Source: DATNNN01 sp035601815
GTDB lineage: Bacteria > Pseudomonadota > Alphaproteobacteria > Rhizobiales > Xanthobacteraceae
Direction of reading: 5' to 3'
Assembly (NCBI GenBank): GCA_035601815.1
Contig: DATNNN010000015.1
Coordinates: forward strand, 1-7,978
DNA: 7,978 nucleotides
The notes beneath the pieces are model-generated. The model was not told the DNA's origin, did not search any database, and was given only the letters and a program-made list of their open reading frames with translations. Both the position numbers and the translations under genes were made by a program. Below are positions 1 through 7,075 of the stretch, in pieces (positions within the stretch are counted from its first letter, which is position 1; the number at the start of each line of letters is the position of its first letter).

Positions 1-101
1 ACGAAGCGAAACAGAAACCGGATCATTGCCGCATCCTTGCCGGCAATCCCCTAGCCTCGCCGATCCGTTCGCGCAACAGGGCCCGGCGGAAAGGCGTTCA
101 C

Positions 102-128
102 TTGCCGGGATCGGGCTTTCATTATATT
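102..128 (+). promoter_or_regulatory. Candidate sigma70 promoter of the tRNA-Ser gene
   Basis: A -35-like TTGCCG (102-107) and a -10-like TATATT (123-128) precede the tRNA, which begins 15 bases after the -10. The -10 sits in a short AT-rich patch of otherwise GC-rich DNA. The spacer is 15 bases, shorter than the usual 16-18, so the -35 assignment is weaker than the -10. Assigned from position and motif only. Confidence 0.4.
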
Positions 129-142
129 GCAGCCGCTCTCCC

Positions 143-232
143 GGAGGGATGGCCGAGTGGCTGAAGGCGCTCGCTTGGAAAGCGTGTATACGGGCAACCG
201 TATCGTGGGTTCGAATCCCACTCCCTCCGCCA
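143..232 (+). tRNA. tRNA-Ser (anticodon GGA)
   Basis: A class II tRNA that folds completely by eye. The acceptor stem GGAGGGA (143-149) pairs perfectly with TCCCTCC (222-228), followed by discriminator G229 and an encoded CCA (230-232). The D-stem is GCC/GGC (152-154 with 166-168). The anticodon GGA is at 177-179 in the loop TTGGAAA and reads UCC and UCU. The long variable arm is a 6-bp stem ATACGG/CCGTAT (188-193 with 198-203), the hallmark of bacterial tRNA-Ser. The T-arm is GTGGG/CCCAC (205-209 with 217-221) around the loop TTCGAAT. The only blemish is a T171:T185 mismatch (tRNA positions 28:42) in the anticodon stem. Serine identity is firm from the variable arm and anticodon. Confidence 0.98.
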
Positions 233-384
233 ATACGTGAGTTCGCCGGCGAAAGCCCGGTCTTGTCGGAGCTAACCAGCGGCTGCGAAAATCGCGCGCG
301 CGGCATCCACGGCGAGCCTGAGCTTGGCGCGCTCGTCGGCGCAAGTTCGCGCGGATATGACGCGTGACGATCGCCGGCCGCTTT

Positions 385-413
385 TTGCCACGCGGGCGGC
401 GGGCGCTTACACT
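385..413 (+). promoter_or_regulatory. Candidate sigma70 promoter of the hyf-like operon
   Basis: TTGCCA (385-390) matches TTGACA at five of six bases. It is followed after exactly 17 bases by TACACT (408-413), which matches TATAAT at four of six. Transcription would start near 420, about 67 bases before the hyfB ATG and just ahead of an AGGAAG motif at 424-429. No other pair this good was seen between the tRNA and hyfB. The site lies inside the longer in-frame reading that starts at GTG 364, which argues against that upstream start. No sigma54 site or FNR box was recognised. Confidence 0.5.
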
Positions 414-439
414 CCCGCTCTCCAGGAAGACGCCATCCC

Positions 440-490
440 ATGATCCGAAAGACGGGCATCATCAACGGCGGCGGGGCCGCGGCGCGATGA
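440..490 (+). CDS. Possible 16-codon leader ORF overlapping the hyfB start
   Basis: ATG at 440 opens 16 codons (MIRKTGIINGGGAAAR) and stops at TGA 488-490. This overlaps the hyfB start codon in an ATGA arrangement. A purine-rich AGGAAG (424-429) lies 10 bases before the ATG, a little far but usable, and the candidate promoter would place the transcript start just upstream of it. hyfB itself has only a poor Shine-Dalgarno in the G-rich stretch before 487, so translation of this short ORF could deliver ribosomes to hyfB. The peptide matches no family I recognise and shows no run of a regulatory amino acid. It may be a chance ORF. Confidence 0.25.
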   Translation: MIRKTGIINGGGAAAR

Positions 491-2499
491 CGGCCACGGC
501 CCTTGTCCTTTGCTGCGCCGCCGCGTTCTTGAGCACCGCGATTCTTGCCGTCGCAATCGGGCGAAGAAGCGGAGCGAGCACCGCGATCTACGGCTTGTGC
601 CTGGCGGTGACCTTGGTGGCCTTCGCGACCGCGCTAGCCCGGCTTATTTCCGGCGGCGCGGCGTCCACCGTGACGCTGCCCCTCGGCCTGCCTTGGCTCG
701 GCGCCCATTTCCGGCTGGATGCGCTGGCGGCCTTTTTTCTTGGCGTGGTCAACCTCGGCGCCGCGGCCGCGAGCCTGTTTGCCCTGGGCTACGGCCGCCA
801 CGAGCATTCTCCCATGCGTGTGCTGCCATTCTATCCGGCGTTCCTCGCCGGGATGAACGTGGTCGTGCTCGCCGACGACGCGTTCACGTTTCTCGTGTCG
901 TGGGAGTTCATGTCGCTGTCGTCGTGGGCGCTGGTCGTCGCCCACCACCGCGACCGCGACAACGTGCGCGCGGGCTACATCTATCTCGTGATGGCGAGCC
1001 TCGGCACGCTGGCCCTCTTGCTCGCCTTTGGCCTGCTTGCCGGACCGACCGGAGAATATGCCTTCGCCGCCATGCGGGCGGCGCCGCCGTCGGCGGGATT
1101 GGCGGCGCTGGTGCTCGGTCTCGTGCTGTTCGGCGCCGGCTCCAAGGCCGGCATCGTGCCGCTGCACGTCTGGCTGCCGTTGGCGCACCCCGCCGCACCG
1201 AGCCACGTCTCGGCGCTGATGAGCGGCGTCATGACCAAGGTCGCCGTCTACGGCTCGATCCGCGTCTTGTTCGACCTCCTCGGCACGCCGTCATGGTGGT
1301 GGGGAATGGTGGTGCTCCTGCTCGGTGGCATCACCGCGGTCATGGGCGTGCTCTACGCGCTCATGCAGCACGACCTCAAGCGGCTGCTCGCCTACCACAC
1401 GGTGGAGAACATCGGCATCATCTACATCGGCCTGGGCCTAGCACTCGCCTTCAAGGCGAACGGCATGGCGCTCGCCGCGGCGCTGGCGGCGACCGCAGCA
1501 CTTTTCCACGTGTTCAATCACTCGGTGTTCAAGAGCCTCTTGTTCTTCGGCGCCGGCGCCGTGCTCACTTCGACCGGCGAGCGCAACATGGAGCACCTCG
1601 GCGGCCTGATTCATCGCATGCCGCAGACGGCGTTTTGCTTCCTCGTGGGCTGCGTCGCGATCTCCGCCTTGCCGCCGCTGAACGGCTTTGTCTCCGAGTG
1701 GCTCACCTTCCAGGCGATCTTGCTCAGTCCTGACTTGCCGCAGTGGGGCTTGAAGTTCACCGTGCCCGCGGTCGGCGCGCTGCTCGCGCTCTCCGCCGCC
1801 CTTGCCGCCGCCTGCTTCGTCAAGGCTTTTGGCGTGACCTTTCTCGGCCGGCCGCGCACGCCGGTCGCCGCCGAAGCGAAGGAGACCGACCGCTGGTCGC
1901 TCGCGGCGATGTTCCCGTTCGCGGCCCTTTGCCTCGTTGCCGGCGTGCTGCCCGGCGGCGTGATCGACGGGCTCGCGCCCGCCGTGCAGCAACTCGTCGG
2001 CGGCCGCATGCCGGTGCAGAGCGCGTCCGCCTGGCTTTCCATCGTGCCGATCGCCGAGAGCCGCAGTTCCTACAACGGGCTTCTCGTCTTTGTCTTCGTG
2101 ACGCTTGCCGCCTCGCTCACGGCCTTCGTGATCCACCGCGTCGCCTCGGACAAAGTGCGCCGCGCGCCCCCTTGGGACTGCGGCTATCCGGACTTAAGCC
2201 CGGCGACGCAATATTCCGCCGATAGCTTCGCCCAGCCGATCCGCCGCGTGTTCGGCAGCGTCGTGTTTCGCGCCCGCGAAGACAGCTCAATGCCGCCGCC
2301 CGGCGACTTGGCGCCGGCGCGTTTCGTCGTTCACCTGCGCGACCTCGTCTACGACGGGCTCTACGCGCCGGTCGCGGTCGGCGTCGGCTTTGCCGCGGAC
2401 AGGCTCAACCGCGTGCAGTTCCTCAGCATCCGGCAGTATCTGAGCCTCGTGTTCCTTGCGCTGGTATCGCTGCTCACGGTGATCGCCCTATGGCCGTGA
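487..2499 (+). CDS. hyfB: HyfB-like antiporter subunit of an Ehr / hydrogenase-4-type complex
   Basis: A polytopic inner-membrane protein of 670 residues, about the length of E. coli HyfB, in the NuoL/NuoM/MrpA-type proton channel family. Hydrophobic helices run throughout. Channel residues are visible: Glu140 in SWEFMSLSSW, Lys220 in GAGSKAGIVPLHVWLP with His227, Lys251 in MTKVAVY, Lys298 in HDLKRLLAYHTVENIG, and Lys349 in FNHSVFKS on the predicted broken helix. After about residue 450 there is a C-terminal extension with the WDCGY motif (563-567) typical of HyfB/HycC rather than NuoL. ATG 487 is preferred over GTG 364: it gives an N-terminus that begins with a membrane helix, as in the family, whereas the extra 41 residues are arginine-rich and overlap the promoter. 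It is first in the operon, overlaps hyfC by 10 bases, and likely moves protons when the peripheral arm is reduced. The coupling partner is not known here. Confidence 0.93.
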   Translation: MTATALVLCCAAAFLSTAILAVAIGRRSGASTAIYGLCLAVTLVAFATALARLISGGAASTVTLPLGLPWLGAHFRLDALAAFFLGVVNLGAAAASLFALGYGRHEHSPMRVLPFYPAFLAGMNVVVLADDAFTFLVSWEFMSLSSWALVVAHHRDRDNVRAGYIYLVMASLGTLALLLAFGLLAGPTGEYAFAAMRAAPPSAGLAALVLGLVLFGAGSKAGIVPLHVWLPLAHPAAPSHVSALMSGVMTKVAVYGSIRVLFDLLGTPSWWWGMVVLLLGGITAVMGVLYALMQHDLKRLLAYHTVENIGIIYIGLGLALAFKANGMALAAALAATAALFHVFNHSVFKSLLFFGAGAVLTSTGERNMEHLGGLIHRMPQTAFCFLVGCVAISALPPLNGFVSEWLTFQAILLSPDLPQWGLKFTVPAVGALLALSAALAAACFVKAFGVTFLGRPRTPVAAEAKETDRWSLAAMFPFAALCLVAGVLPGGVIDGLAPAVQQLVGGRMPVQSASAWLSIVPIAESRSSYNGLLVFVFVTLAASLTAFVIHRVASDKVRRAPPWDCGYPDLSPATQYSADSFAQPIRRVFGSVVFRAREDSSMPPPGDLAPARFVVHLRDLVYDGLYAPVAVGVGFAADRLNRVQFLSIRQYLSLVFLALVSLLTVIALWP

Positions 2500-3446
2500 T
2501 CCTCGATCTTGCCGTCCAGGGCGGGCAGATGTTGCTGGTGCTGCTGCTGGCGCCGCTCCTCACCGGCTTCGTGCGCAAGGCCAAGGCGCGTCTCCTGCGC
2601 CGCCGGGGGCCGCCGCTGATCCAGCCCTACCGCGACCTCGTGCGCCTGCTGCGCAAGGAAGCGGTGCTCGCCGAGAACGCGTCGTGGCTCTTCCGCGTGA
2701 CACCCTACATCATGTTCGCCGCGACCTGGGTGGCGGCGGCGCTCGTGCCCACCTTCGCCACCGGCCTGATCTTCTCCTGGTCGGCAGATCTCATCGCGAT
2801 CATCGCCTTACTCGCGAGCGCGCGTTTCTTTTTGGCGCTGGCCGGCCTCGACGTCGGCACGAGCTTCGGCGGCATCGGCTCGAGCCGCGAGGTCATGATC
2901 GCCTCGCTCGCCGAGCCCGCCATGATCATGATCGTGTTTACGCTGGCGCTGGTCGCGGGCTCGACCCAGCTCTCGACCGTCGCCGCCTTCATGGCCTCGT
3001 CGGCGGTTGGGCTGCGCGTGTCGCTGGGTCTCGCGCTCATTGCGCTCGTCATGGTGGCGATCGCCGAGAACGCTCGCATTCCCGTTGACAATCCGGCAAC
3101 GCACCTCGAGCTCACCATGGTGCACGAGGCCATGGTGCTGGAATATTCCGGCCGGCATCTCGCGCTGATCGAGCTCGCGGCGTCGCTGAAGCTCCTGCTC
3201 TATATTTCTCTTATTGCTTGCGTGTTCGCGCCCTGGGGATTGGCGCCGGCGGGCGCGGGATTTGCCGCCTACGCCACCGGCGCGGCCACCTATCTCGTCA
3301 AGCTTGCCGTCGGCGGCTTCCTGCTCGCCCTGTTCGAGACCTCGATCGCCAAGATGCGGGTATTCCGCGTGCCCGAGTTCCTCGGCGCGGCCTTGATGCT
3401 TGGCTTGCTCGCCACGCTCCTTCTCTTCGTGTCGCGGAGTCTTTAG
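2490..3446 (+). CDS. hyfC: HyfC-like (NuoH/HycD family) membrane connector subunit
   Basis: 318 residues, normal for HyfC/HycD, with about eight hydrophobic segments. This NuoH-family protein anchors the peripheral arm and links its redox site to the proton channels. Family motifs are plain: RRGPPLIQPYRDLVRLLRKE at 38-57 (cytoplasmic loop with the GP-QP-DL pattern), GIGSSREVMIASLAEPA at 128-144, and the acidic loop from 192 to 221 with Glu193, Asp200, Glu207, Glu213 and Glu218 ending in LEYSG. FETSIAKMRVFRVPEFLG lies at 282-299. The acidic loop corresponds to the region that forms the quinone entry and proton relay in complex I NuoH; whether it has that role here is inference. The start overlaps the hyfB end by 10 bases and lacks a clear ribosome binding site, so translational coupling to hyfB is likely. 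Confidence 0.94.
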   Translation: MAVILDLAVQGGQMLLVLLLAPLLTGFVRKAKARLLRRRGPPLIQPYRDLVRLLRKEAVLAENASWLFRVTPYIMFAATWVAAALVPTFATGLIFSWSADLIAIIALLASARFFLALAGLDVGTSFGGIGSSREVMIASLAEPAMIMIVFTLALVAGSTQLSTVAAFMASSAVGLRVSLGLALIALVMVAIAENARIPVDNPATHLELTMVHEAMVLEYSGRHLALIELAASLKLLLYISLIACVFAPWGLAPAGAGFAAYATGAATYLVKLAVGGFLLALFETSIAKMRVFRVPEFLGAALMLGLLATLLLFVSRSL

Positions 3447-3448
3447 CG

Positions 3449-4108
3449 ATGCGCGGTCTCGTCTTCGATGTGGCGCACATGCTCGCGGGCTCGCTCGTGC
3501 TCGTGAGCTTCATCCAGCTCTACCAGGACCGCCTTTACGCACTCCTCAACATCTTCGCGCTGCACGCGTTCGTGCTCGCCCTTTCCGTCGCCTGGCAGGC
3601 TTACATCCAGGGAGCGCCGCATCTGTACATCACCGCGCTCATCGCGCTCGGTTTCAAGGCGATCCTGATCCCGATCGTGCTCCATCGCATCATCGTGCGG
3701 CTCGGCATTCACCGCGAGATCGAGACGGTGGGCGGCGTCGGCTTCACCATGCTCGCCGGCATCGGGCTCGTCGCCCTTTCGATCATGGTGATGTTGCGGG
3801 TGACGCCGCAGGCCGATCCGCTGGCGCGCGAGGATCTCGCCTTCGCGCTCGCCGTCATCTTGCTCGGCCTTTTAATGATGGTGACCCGGCGCAACGCCGT
3901 GAGCCAGGTGATCGGCTTCATGTCGCTCGAAAACGGACTGGTGCTGGCGGCGACCGGCGCCAAGGGCATGCCGCTCGTGGTCGAGATCAGCGTCGCCTTC
4001 TCGATCCTCATCGCCTTTATCGTCATCGGCATCTTCCTGTTCCGCATTCGTGAGCGCTTCGACACGGTCGACGTGGGCGCGCTCGACCGCTTTCGCGGAG
4101 AGCGATGA
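3449..4108 (+). CDS. hyfE: HyfE-like membrane subunit (NuoK-like C-terminal part)
   Basis: 219 residues, close to the length of E. coli HyfE, with about six or seven hydrophobic segments. The conserved part is the C-terminal half: IGFMSLENGL (155-164) with Glu161 and LVVEISVAF (176-184) with Glu179. These intramembrane glutamates correspond by position and spacing to the two proton-path glutamates of NuoK. The tail ERFDTVDVGALDRFRGER is polar and should face the cytoplasm. The ATG at 3449 is chosen because it gives the family length and has GGAG at 3436-3439, nine bases upstream; the frame is open further upstream only as an overlap with hyfC. It starts two bases after the hyfC stop and ends in a 4-base ATGA overlap with hyfF. 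It probably bridges the NuoH-like subunit and the channel subunits. Confidence 0.92.
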   Translation: MRGLVFDVAHMLAGSLVLVSFIQLYQDRLYALLNIFALHAFVLALSVAWQAYIQGAPHLYITALIALGFKAILIPIVLHRIIVRLGIHREIETVGGVGFTMLAGIGLVALSIMVMLRVTPQADPLAREDLAFALAVILLGLLMMVTRRNAVSQVIGFMSLENGLVLAATGAKGMPLVVEISVAFSILIAFIVIGIFLFRIRERFDTVDVGALDRFRGER

Positions 4109-5556
4109 TGGCGTTCCTCGGCATCGACGCGCTCGCCGCGGTGCTCATCATCCCCGCGATTGCCGCGGGAACGCTGGCGCTCTTGCCCGGTTATCGGCTT
4201 ACCGCGCGGCTCAACGTGCTCGCGACATTGCTCACGTTCCTCGCCGCGCTGTCGTTGTTCTGGGGCCGGCCGGCGCCGGGACCGTATTTCCTGGTCGACG
4301 ACCTCAACAACGTCTTCATCGTGCTGACCACCTTCGTGGGCTTCACCACCAGCGTGTTCAGCGCGAGCTACATTGGCCACGAGCTCGAGACCGGCCGGCT
4401 GACGCCGACGCATCTGCGTTTTTATCACGCCATGTATCAGGTGCTGATGTTCGCGATGAATCTCGCGCTCATCGCCAACAACATCGGCCTGATGTGGGTC
4501 GCGATCGAGCTCGCGACCCTCACCACCGTGCTCATGGTCGGCATCTATCGCACCCACGAGGCGCTCGAGGCGGCGTGGAAGTATTTCATCCTCGGTTCGG
4601 TCGGCATTGCGCTCGCGCTATTCGGCACGATCCTCGTCTACATGGCGGCGCTTCCGGTGGTCGGCGAAGGGCGGGACGCCATGGTGTGGACGACGTTGGT
4701 CGCGCACGCGGCGAGATTCGACCCGGCGCTCCTCAATGTCGCTTTCGTGTTCCTGCTCATCGGCTACGGGACCAAGGTAGGCTTGGCGCCGCTGCATGCC
4801 TGGCTGCCCGACGCCCACGCCGAGGGCCCGACGCCCATCTCGGCGGTGCTCTCGGGCCTTCTCCTCAACGTCGCGCTCTATGCGCTCCTGCGCTTCAAGA
4901 TGCTGCTCGCCGCCAACCCCGCCGCCATCGCGCCCGGCCCGCTGATGGTGACGATCGGGCTCGTCTCGCTCATCTTCGCGAGCTTCATGCTCTACCGCCG
5001 GCGCGACATCAAACGCATGTTCGCCTACTCGTCGATCGAGCACATGGGCATCATCACCTTTGCCTTCGGCATGGGCGGGCCGCTCGCGAACTTCGCCGGG
5101 CTGTTGCACATGACCATGCATTCGCTGACCAAATCGGCGATCTTCTTCGCCGTCGGACACATCTCGCAGGTGAAGGGCACGCAGAAGATCGCCGAGATGG
5201 GCGGCCTGACGGAGACCAATCCGGTGCTTGGCTGGGGGCTCGTGCTCGGCGTCGTCGCCATCGCCGGCCTGCCGCCGCTCGGCATCTTCATGAGCGAGTT
5301 CCTGCTGGTGAGCTCGACCTTCGCGCGGCAGCCGTGGCTTGCGGTGCTGTTGGTGTTCGGCATTCTCGTCGCCTTTGGCGCGCTGTTCCTGCGCTTGAAC
5401 GGCATCGCCTTCGGCGAGCCGCGCGGAGCCACGGCCAAGGCGAAGGCCTCCTACGTTCCGATGTTCGCGCACCTTTCGCTCGTATGCGGCGCGGGCGTGT
5501 ATCTCCCGCCGGCACTGGTCGGCTGGTTCCAGAACGTGGCGAAGTTGCTGGGATAG
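4105..5556 (+). CDS. hyfF: HyfF-like antiporter subunit (NuoN/NuoM family)
   Basis: 483 residues, somewhat shorter than E. coli HyfF as I recall it, with about 13-14 hydrophobic helices. This is the second proton-channel subunit. Visible motifs: IELATLTTVLM with Glu135, YGTKVGLAPLHAWLPDAHAE with Lys224, His231, Asp236 and His238, DIKRMFAYSSIEHMG with Lys303 and His313, and MHSLTKSAIFF with His339 and Lys343. At the usual second central lysine (Lys251 in the neighbouring HyfB) this protein has Asn255 (LLLNVALY), which I believe is common in HyfF-type proteins. Two adjacent ATGs are possible, at 4105 (ATGA overlap with the hyfE stop) and 4108. GGAG at 4097-4100 is four bases from the first and seven from the second, so initiation at 4108 may be real; the difference is one residue. 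Confidence 0.93.
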   Translation: MMAFLGIDALAAVLIIPAIAAGTLALLPGYRLTARLNVLATLLTFLAALSLFWGRPAPGPYFLVDDLNNVFIVLTTFVGFTTSVFSASYIGHELETGRLTPTHLRFYHAMYQVLMFAMNLALIANNIGLMWVAIELATLTTVLMVGIYRTHEALEAAWKYFILGSVGIALALFGTILVYMAALPVVGEGRDAMVWTTLVAHAARFDPALLNVAFVFLLIGYGTKVGLAPLHAWLPDAHAEGPTPISAVLSGLLLNVALYALLRFKMLLAANPAAIAPGPLMVTIGLVSLIFASFMLYRRRDIKRMFAYSSIEHMGIITFAFGMGGPLANFAGLLHMTMHSLTKSAIFFAVGHISQVKGTQKIAEMGGLTETNPVLGWGLVLGVVAIAGLPPLGIFMSEFLLVSSTFARQPWLAVLLVFGILVAFGALFLRLNGIAFGEPRGATAKAKASYVPMFAHLSLVCGAGVYLPPALVGWFQNVAKLLG

Positions 5557-5561
5557 CGATC

Positions 5562-7067
5562 ATGGCGAGCCTCATCGACACGCTCTCCGAAGCCCGCAAG
5601 GTGATCGCCCACCGGCCCCGGCCGCGCGCGGTGGTGAGCGAAGGGACTTGGCGCGCCGTCGGCGCGCGGATCGCGAACGGCGAGCTCACGCTCGCGGGCC
5701 TGTGGGGCGACACGGGCGCGGTCCACATGGCAGTGCTGGATGAAGCGGGCGGCGTCGACGTGTTGACCTGCGCGTGTCCGAACAAAAGTTTCCCTTCGCT
5801 CGCCGCCATTCATCCGCCGGCGATCCGTCTCGAGCGCGCAATCCGCGATCTCTATGGGCTCGAGCCGGCGGGGCTTCCCGATGCGCGCCCCTGGCTCGAC
5901 CACGGCCGCTGGGGCGTAACGCATCCGCTCGGCGCGAAGGACGGGCCGTCCACGCCCGCGTCTTATCAATTCCTGCCGACCGAGGGCGAGCACCTGCACC
6001 AGATCCCAGTGGGCCCCGTCCACGCCGGGATCATCGAACCTGGGCACTTCCGTTTCACCGCCAACGGCGAGACCGTGGTGCGGCTCGAAGAGCGCCTCGG
6101 CTACGTCCACAAGGGCATCGAGTCGCTGATGGCGGGCGCTACGCTGGAAACCGCGGCGCGGCTGGCCGCCCGCACCTCGGGGGACAGCACCGTCGCCTAC
6201 GGTCTCGCCTTTGCGCAGGCCGTGGAGGCGGCGCTGGAAGTGCAAGCACCGCCGCGCGCGGTGTTCCTGCGCGCGCTCATGGCCGAGCTTGAGCGCCTCG
6301 CCAACCATCTCGGCGACATCGGCGCCATCTGCAACGATGCGTCGTTCTCTATCCTGTTTGCGCAATGCGGCATTCTGCGCGAGCGCACGTTGCGCACGGC
6401 CGCCGTCTGTTTCGGCCATCGCTTGATGATGGACCGCGTGGTGCCGGGCGGCGTCGCCGTCGATCTCGCGGCCGAGGGTCCGGCCCACGTGCGAAGCTTG
6501 CTCGGCGAGATCCGCGGCAAGTTCCCCGAGCTCGTCGAGCTCTACGACAACACCGCCTCGCTCCAGGACCGCACCGTCACCACCGGAATCCTGAAACCGG
6601 AACTCGCCCGGCAATACGGCGCCGGCGGCTATGTCGGGCGCGCTTCGGGCCGCGGCTTCGATGCGCGCAAGCGGCCCGGCTATGCCCCCTACGATCAGCT
6701 CGCCTTCGACGTTCCCATTCTGCAGGAAGGCGACGTCAATGCCCGGGTGTGGGTGCGCATTCGCGAGGTCGAGCAGAGTCTCGCGCTTATCGACCAGATT
6801 TTGCAGCGGCTCCCGCAAGGCGCGATCCAGGTCGACGTCAAGACTGTCAGCGAAACCAGGGAAGGGGTGGCGCTCGTCGAAGGTTTCCGCGGCGATGTGC
6901 TGGCCTGGGTGCGGATCGAGGGCGGCCGCATCGCGCGCTGCCACCTGCGCGATCCCTCATGGTTCCAGTGGCCGCTCCTCGAAGCCGTGGTCGAGGGCAA
7001 CATCGTCGCCGACTTTCCGCTCTGCAATAAATCGTTCAACTGCTCCTACGCGGGGCACGATCTCTAG
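5562..7067 (+). CDS. hyfG: HyfG/HycE-like large subunit lacking the NiFe cysteine ligands (NuoC-NuoD-like fusion)
   Basis: 501 residues. Positions 1 to about 120 resemble NuoC/30-kDa (IHPPAIRLERAIRDLYGLEP at 84-103); about 140 to 501 resemble NuoD/49-kDa and the hydrogenase large subunit (HQIPVGPVHAGIIEPGHFRF at 146-165, YVHKGIESLM at 181-190, and a C-terminus around NKSFNCSYAGHDL). In active group 4 hydrogenases the NiFe ligands sit in R-x-C-G-x-C and D-P-C-x-x-C. Here these read RTSGDS (204-209) and DPSWFQ (464-469), so all four cysteines are missing, and the histidine that follows the first motif is Tyr213. A NiFe site cannot form in the usual way. The frame is intact and the surrounding family residues are conserved, so this is not decay. 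ATG 5562 is five bases after the hyfF stop; the frame is open far upstream but only as a shadow of hyfF. Older annotation as hydrogenase or formate hydrogenlyase would mislead; an Ehr-type large subunit fits better. Confidence 0.93.
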   Translation: MASLIDTLSEARKVIAHRPRPRAVVSEGTWRAVGARIANGELTLAGLWGDTGAVHMAVLDEAGGVDVLTCACPNKSFPSLAAIHPPAIRLERAIRDLYGLEPAGLPDARPWLDHGRWGVTHPLGAKDGPSTPASYQFLPTEGEHLHQIPVGPVHAGIIEPGHFRFTANGETVVRLEERLGYVHKGIESLMAGATLETAARLAARTSGDSTVAYGLAFAQAVEAALEVQAPPRAVFLRALMAELERLANHLGDIGAICNDASFSILFAQCGILRERTLRTAAVCFGHRLMMDRVVPGGVAVDLAAEGPAHVRSLLGEIRGKFPELVELYDNTASLQDRTVTTGILKPELARQYGAGGYVGRASGRGFDARKRPGYAPYDQLAFDVPILQEGDVNARVWVRIREVEQSLALIDQILQRLPQGAIQVDVKTVSETREGVALVEGFRGDVLAWVRIEGGRIARCHLRDPSWFQWPLLEAVVEGNIVADFPLCNKSFNCSYAGHDL

Positions 7068-7075
7068 GGTCACTC

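Noticed and set aside
1..54. Possible C-terminal end of an upstream gene (frame 1, stop TAG at 52-54)
   Set aside because: Only 17 codons are visible and nothing in them is recognisable, so it cannot be told from chance.
37..253. Short palindromes TTGCCGGCAA (37-46) and TTCGCCGGCGAA (242-253)
   Set aside because: They could be operators or part of a tRNA terminator, but they lack room for a hairpin loop, have no T-run, and such palindromes arise easily in GC-rich DNA.
26..367. Overlapping open frames across the tRNA on both strands
   Set aside because: They run through a certain tRNA gene, have no recognisable domain and look like products of GC-rich sequence.
364..486. GTG 364 as the hyfB start
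   Set aside because: The added 41 residues are arginine-rich and unlike the family's membrane-helix start, and the candidate promoter lies inside them.
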